DNA of 43,799 bases from Fibrobacter sp. (GTDB lineage: Bacteria; Fibrobacterota; Fibrobacteria; Fibrobacterales; Fibrobacteraceae): NCBI GenBank assembly GCA_024398995.1, contig JAKSIE010000013.1, positions 1-43,799 on the forward strand. The letters run 5' to 3'. This document shows, in pieces, positions 40,403 through 43,799 of this stretch. Position 1 is the stretch's first letter. Each line of letters opens with the position of its first letter. Made by a program: the position numbers and the translations under genes. The notes below the pieces were generated by a model. It was not told where the DNA came from and searched no databases. It saw only the letters and a list, made by a program, of their open reading frames with translations.

Positions 40403-41008
40403 ATGAAAAAAATCATCATTGCTTTGCTTTTGAGCTTGTTCACCCTGTCTCAGGCAGCTACAGACACGGATCACCGCAGCAGCTTGTATCTTAGGTCCTC
40501 CTTGGGTACGAGCTTCGATAATGTTGTCAAGGATTTTGACTACATCTATGGTGATTTTTCCGGTACTTCTGAAACCATCGAATTTGACCTCGGTATCAAT
40601 ATCCGCCATATTATGGCTATTTACTGGGGTATTGATTTCAGTGCCGGTTCCGGTAGCTGGGAATATAGCCGCTATTACAAAGATGCGGATGCGTCTCACT
40701 ATACCTTCAACTTGAACTTGCTTGGCGTTTCCTTTTATCCGTTCAGAAGTTCCAAACTTAGGGGCTTTTTGTTTGGCGTGAGCTTTGGCTTTGGCGGTGA
40801 GTTCGTGAATGATGACGAGAACGAAACTTACATCGATGAACCTGTATGGAATACCAGATTGGAAATTGGTCATGTATGGGATGTCTCCCGTAGAATTAGC
40901 CTGGGTGTTACTTCTCAGCTGACTCTCAAGAGTTTCTTGGGGGATTACGATAACGGGGAATTTAGCGCATATTCCTTGGGATTGGAATTTACAGTAATGC
41001 GTCGATAA
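40403..41008 (+). CDS. Outer-membrane beta-barrel-like protein 1
   Basis: A 201-residue protein with a signal peptide (MKKIIIALLLSLFTLSQA). Alternating hydrophobic strands end in a C-terminal aromatic/basic signal (EFTVMRR). Shared blocks with its two neighbours are a strand ending YPFR followed by GFLFGVSFGFGGEF and EIGHVWDVSRRISLGV. No function is recognisable. GGGGTAGGAG precedes ATG 40403, 19 bases after the ketosynthase stop, so read-through from the pigment cluster is likely. A role in placing or hosting the polyene in the outer membrane is only a guess from position. Confidence 0.75.
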   Translation: MKKIIIALLLSLFTLSQAATDTDHRSSLYLRSSLGTSFDNVVKDFDYIYGDFSGTSETIEFDLGINIRHIMAIYWGIDFSAGSGSWEYSRYYKDADASHYTFNLNLLGVSFYPFRSSKLRGFLFGVSFGFGGEFVNDDENETYIDEPVWNTRLEIGHVWDVSRRISLGVTSQLTLKSFLGDYDNGEFSAYSLGLEFTVMRR

Positions 41009-41025
41009 ACAAAAGGGGTTAGAAA

Positions 41026-41799
41026 ATGAAAAAAATCGCAATCGTTCTTTTGCTTGCGATGCAGCAAGCATTCGCTGGTAGTACCTACAGCACCGAAGGC
41101 TATGGTTACGAAGAAGTCGAAGAAAACGTAGACGATTCCGAAGAGTCTGTTTATGGTACTGTTCATAAGAAAACTTATGTTACAGAAAATGCGTCCAATG
41201 AATACCGCAGCGGTTTCTTTTGGCGAATGACCACCGGCTTGAATATTGACTTTGGTGACGTTTGGAAAGAATCGTATAAAAGTAAGGAAGCCGCGGATTT
41301 CTCGGTGGCTGGTGATATTTTTTCTTTTCAGATTGGAGCGAACTTAAAGAGACTGTATGCGCTGTATTTTGGCGTTGACTTCGCTGTTGGCTCTGGTGAT
41401 TACTGCTTTTACAGCTACGATGATGGTTGCTTGGAAGCAGATCTATTCAAGTTTAACGTCAATGTCGGTACTCTTTTGTACCCCTTTAGAAGTGTTCCTG
41501 TCTTGCGCGGTGTGAACTTTGGTGCAAGCGTAGGCTTTGAAGGTGAGTTTATCACTGTGCCCTCTACTCGCTACCGTGATGAAACAGACATGGCTTTGGA
41601 CCTTCCTGGTGTTGCCCTCAAGACAGAACTTGGCTATACCTGGGATGTCTCTCGACGTATTAGTCTTGGCGTTGAATTTAACTTTACCTTTAATTTCCTT
41701 ATTTCGCTCAACGAAGAAGACGATCGCCTGGGTGAAGATACGGATGTTAGTGCCGAGGCCTATTCTATAGGCATTCTCTTCAATATCATGCACCGTTAA
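41026..41799 (+). CDS. Outer-membrane beta-barrel-like protein 2
   Basis: A 257-residue paralogue of the preceding protein, with signal peptide MKKIAIVLLLAMQQAFA, an acidic N-terminal extension (many Glu and Asp) and the same blocks: TLLYPFR, GVNFGASVGFEGEF and ELGYTWDVSRRISLGVEF, ending ILFNIMHR. The extension of about 35 residues and a Cys pair near the middle set it apart from protein 1. It begins 17 bases after protein 1, with AAAGGGG ahead of the ATG, so the two form one transcriptional unit. Function unknown. Confidence 0.75.
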   Translation: MKKIAIVLLLAMQQAFAGSTYSTEGYGYEEVEENVDDSEESVYGTVHKKTYVTENASNEYRSGFFWRMTTGLNIDFGDVWKESYKSKEAADFSVAGDIFSFQIGANLKRLYALYFGVDFAVGSGDYCFYSYDDGCLEADLFKFNVNVGTLLYPFRSVPVLRGVNFGASVGFEGEFITVPSTRYRDETDMALDLPGVALKTELGYTWDVSRRISLGVEFNFTFNFLISLNEEDDRLGEDTDVSAEAYSIGILFNIMHR

Positions 41800-41832
41800 G
41801 CATCATTCGTGGTCAATAAATCTGTTGTTTTT

Positions 41833-41873
41833 CAAAAAGGCTTGTTAGGGCGGAAGGCTTTTTGTAATTTTTT
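41833..41873 (+). terminator. Probable terminator after barrel-like protein 2
   Basis: An 11-bp imperfect stem CAAAAAGGCTT (41833-41843) / AAGGCTTTTTG (41854-41864) with one G-G mismatch, followed by TAATTTTTTT. Weaker than others in the window but suitably placed. Confidence 0.5.
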
Positions 41874-41909
41874 TACGTAATGTGTTGCTATTGTTAAAAA
41901 GGGGGTTAT

Positions 41910-42656
41910 ATGAATAAAATAGCTTTAGCATCATTGTTTACCATCGCTGCATTTTCTCAGGTAGCATTTGCTGGTTCCTATGATAATAATCTTTATGAAG
42001 ATGATTATCCGCCAGAGCCGAAGCCTGTAGAAATTTCCGAATACCAGCTTACCCATAGCAGTTTCTTTATGGAAGCTGACCTGGGTCTTGGTGCACAGTC
42101 TGTTGATGGCTACATCCATAAGGATGGTAAGATTGTCGGTACTGCGTTCGATGGCGATGGCCTTGCGGGGGCCTTTAATTTTGGCATAAACATCAAGAGG
42201 TGGATTGCCCCTTATTTAGGGTTTAGCTTTGTCTTTGGCTCTGGCCACGTGTCCTTTGATTCTGCCGACGACAAGCTTAAGAACTTTTCCTTCTACACCT
42301 TGGGTGCAAATATTGGTACGCTGATTTTCCCGTTCCGTAATGTAGATGGAATGAGCGGTTTGTTCCTTGGCTTTGAGCTGGGTGTCGGTGGTGTTGAGGT
42401 GTCTTCTGACAAACTCGACCGCTTCGATTATCTTGTGAACAACAGCAGATTCCTTGTTACGATTGAACTTGGACACGTCTGGGATCTGACTCCCCGCTGG
42501 AGTGCTGGTATAAAGGGGTTCGTTTCCTTTAATTCGTTCAATGGTGATTATGATTATTATGACTCAGACTATTATCCGAGTTACGCATATGATTACGAAA
42601 TGTACGACTTGTCCGGAGTGTCCATTGGCTTGATGGCGACACTTATCAGAAGATAG
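41910..42656 (+). CDS. Outer-membrane beta-barrel-like protein 3
   Basis: A 248-residue protein of the same group, with signal peptide MNKIALASLFTIAAFSQVAFA and a short acidic start with Pro (DDYPPEPKPVEIS). The shared blocks are TLIFPFRN, GLFLGFELGVGGVEV and ELGHVWDLTPRWSAGIKG, ending LMATLIRR. It is more diverged than the first two, carries a Tyr/Asp-rich loop before the last strand (DYDYYDSDYYPSYAYDY) and lies 110 bases downstream behind a probable terminator, so it probably has its own promoter. Function unknown. Confidence 0.75.
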   Translation: MNKIALASLFTIAAFSQVAFAGSYDNNLYEDDYPPEPKPVEISEYQLTHSSFFMEADLGLGAQSVDGYIHKDGKIVGTAFDGDGLAGAFNFGINIKRWIAPYLGFSFVFGSGHVSFDSADDKLKNFSFYTLGANIGTLIFPFRNVDGMSGLFLGFELGVGGVEVSSDKLDRFDYLVNNSRFLVTIELGHVWDLTPRWSAGIKGFVSFNSFNGDYDYYDSDYYPSYAYDYEMYDLSGVSIGLMATLIRR

Positions 42657-42675
42657 TGAGCAAATTAATTCATAG

Positions 42676-42707
42676 AAAAAAGCCACGATTTTTTCGCGGC
42701 TTTTTTT
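42676..42707 (+). terminator. Rho-independent terminator after barrel-like protein 3
   Basis: AAAAAAGCCACG (42676-42687) pairs with CGCGGCTTTTTT (42695-42706) except for one A-C mismatch, with a T-rich 7-base loop and a terminal T run. Confidence 0.8.
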
Positions 42708-42754
42708 GTGCAAGTTTGGATGGAAAAAATTTTGCGTCCCGGCCTCTCCAATAT

Positions 42755-42841
42755 GTCATCCCGGCCTCCGAGCCGGCTGCAACACACTTAGGAACTTGTT
42801 CCTTAGTGTGGCTGGTCCCCGTAGGGGGAGGATCTCCTTTA
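42755..42841. repeat. GTCATCCC...GGATCTCC dispersed repeat, copy 2 (longer, three hairpins)
   Basis: Starts GTCATCCCGG and ends GAGGATCTCCTTTA at the stop codon of the minus-strand radical SAM gene, matching the ends of the copy at 21925-21978. The interior is longer and holds three hairpins: CCGGC-CTCCGA-GCCGG (42761-42776), a 13-bp stem with one mismatch at 42783-42810, and CCCC-GTA-GGGG at about 42817-42827. No gene lies in this gap (42657-42838). Confidence 0.6.
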
Positions 42842-43723
42842 GGCGTTTTCCAAAATTTTTTCTACAGTGGCGATGATCTTGTCGCGTTCGCCGCACCAGT
42901 TGGGTGCGATGAGCATGTCGCTGGGGCTTTCGCCGCTGAATCGTTCGATGGCGGTTTCCGTGCCGATAATCTTGATCATTTCGGCAACGGCTTCGCAGTA
43001 CTGCTCAAATTCCAAAAGCTTGAATTCGCCGGCGATATAGTCCTGGGCCATGACGGTTCCCGTGACGATATGCAGGGGGTGAATCTTTACGGCGGCCAGG
43101 TGCAAGTTGCGGACTACCTGGGCAGTATGCTTGAAGTCTTCCATGGTTTCGCCGGGGAGTCCCACAATCACATGGGTGGTAACGGTCAGACCTACGGACT
43201 GGCAACGCTTTACGGCGTCTTCGAATTCAGCCAGAGTGTGGCGGCGGTTGATGGCGGCCAAAGTCTTGTCGTTAGCAGTCTGCAAACCGATTTCCACAAT
43301 CACGGGCTTTTCCTGGTTTACTTCGCCGAGGTAGGCCACCTTGTCGCTTTCGAGGCAATCCGGGCGGGTGCCGATGGCAAGGCCTGCAATTTCCTTGTGC
43401 CTGATAATGGGATTGATGATTCCCATCAGGTGTTCCAAGGGGGCGTGGGTGTTTGTGTAAGGTTGCAGATAAGCTAAAATTCCTGCATTGGGGTACTTGT
43501 CGCGAAGCTTGGGGACGAACTGGTCCAACTGTTCCTGGATGCTGACCTTTGCCAAGTCGTACACCGGGCTGAAACTGCGGTTGTTGCAGTAGCTGCATCC
43601 GGAGTAGCTCTTGGTGCCATCTAGGTTGGGGCAACTCATACCACCATTCAAAGGCAGCTTGCGCACCTTCAGGTAGTTTGGGAAAACTTTCAAAAGCAAA
43701 TCGCGATAAGGAGTGTAATGCAT
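42839..43723 (-). CDS. Radical SAM protein, TIGR01212/YhcC family
   Basis: A 294-residue radical SAM enzyme of the TIGR01212 (YhcC) family, whose reaction is not well established. The 4Fe-4S-binding Cys residues are Cys31, Cys43 and Cys46 (MSCPN and SGCSYCNNRSF), spaced C-x11-C-x2-C, instead of the common CxxxCxxC. Also seen are LAYLQPYTNTHAPLEHLM, GLAIGTRPDCLESDKVAYL, IEIGLQTANDKTL and VTTHVIVGLPGETMEDF, all usual in this family. Length fits. It is alone on the minus strand; the 3' end abuts a dispersed repeat. A regulatory-looking plus-strand site lies just beyond its 5' end. Confidence 0.92.
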   Translation of the reverse strand: MHYTPYRDLLLKVFPNYLKVRKLPLNGGMSCPNLDGTKSYSGCSYCNNRSFSPVYDLAKVSIQEQLDQFVPKLRDKYPNAGILAYLQPYTNTHAPLEHLMGIINPIIRHKEIAGLAIGTRPDCLESDKVAYLGEVNQEKPVIVEIGLQTANDKTLAAINRRHTLAEFEDAVKRCQSVGLTVTTHVIVGLPGETMEDFKHTAQVVRNLHLAAVKIHPLHIVTGTVMAQDYIAGEFKLLEFEQYCEAVAEMIKIIGTETAIERFSGESPSDMLIAPNWCGERDKIIATVEKILENA

Positions 43724-43799
43724 ACTCTTAAGTATAATAAAAAAGGAGGCATCATCAATATGTGTGGTAGCATTTAGGCAGCCTTGCTAGATGATTCTC

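Overview
The window looks like a chromosomal stretch from a member of the phylum Fibrobacterota, probably a Fibrobacter. The best marker is the lipoprotein at 2237-3226, which carries a Ser/Glu-rich linker and a C-terminal Fibrobacter succinogenes major paralogous (FISUMP) domain. Two promoter-like sites read TAnnTTTG, the form known from the related Bacteroidota, and intergenic spaces hold short AT-rich or GTCATCCC...GGATCTCC-type repeats. Genus is inference. I saw no rRNA, tRNA, CRISPR array, transposase or prophage gene, and no gene-free gap over 300 bases.

Left third (1-14416), mostly unrelated housekeeping and envelope genes with hairpin terminators between them: the 3' part of a MurC/Mpl-type ligase; a membrane diguanylate cyclase; the FISUMP lipoprotein; on the minus strand a DUF2914-like membrane protein followed by aguB and aguA (agmatine to putrescine); proS; a lipoprotein with two FKBP_N dimerisation domains fused to a thioredoxin fold; mnmG; a small highly charged protein; a secreted protein with two hydrophobic segments; and a GltD/NfnB-type flavoprotein preceded by a perfect 18-bp palindrome.

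Middle (14531-25358): tadA, then a tight plus-strand run of a lipoprotein, a beta-helix-like secreted protein, an unrecognised 302-aa protein, a MotA/TolQ/ZorA-like channel with a helical tail of about 390 residues, a MotB/ZorB-like OmpA-family stator, and an unrecognised 218-aa protein. This is an ion-driven motor of the Zorya/MotAB superfamily without flagellar genes and without recognisable Zorya effectors, and it is the least explained system here. NCS1 (CytX-like) and NCS2 (purine) permeases, argH and a small lipoprotein follow.

Right third (25368-40383): a complete aryl polyene (APE) pigment gene cluster. A minus-strand arm (methyltransferase, chain-length-factor-like ketosynthase, acyltransferase) diverges from a plus-strand arm in the order known from ape clusters: two acyl carrier proteins; one polypeptide joining a membrane domain, an acyl-ACP ligase and a dehydratase; glycosyltransferase; lipid A-type acyltransferase; thioesterase; LolA-like carrier; MMPL exporter; DUF3261-type lipoprotein; ketosynthase; second dehydratase; ketoreductase; second ketosynthase. 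The ligase would load an aryl starter on an ACP, the ketosynthase/reductase/dehydratase set would extend it to a conjugated polyene, and the acyltransferases, glycosyltransferase, exporter and carriers would attach and move the product to the outer membrane. The two dehydratase units carry complementary halves of the usual catalytic pair. Three related outer-membrane-barrel-like proteins follow (40403-42656), then a TIGR01212/YhcC-type radical SAM gene on the minus strand.
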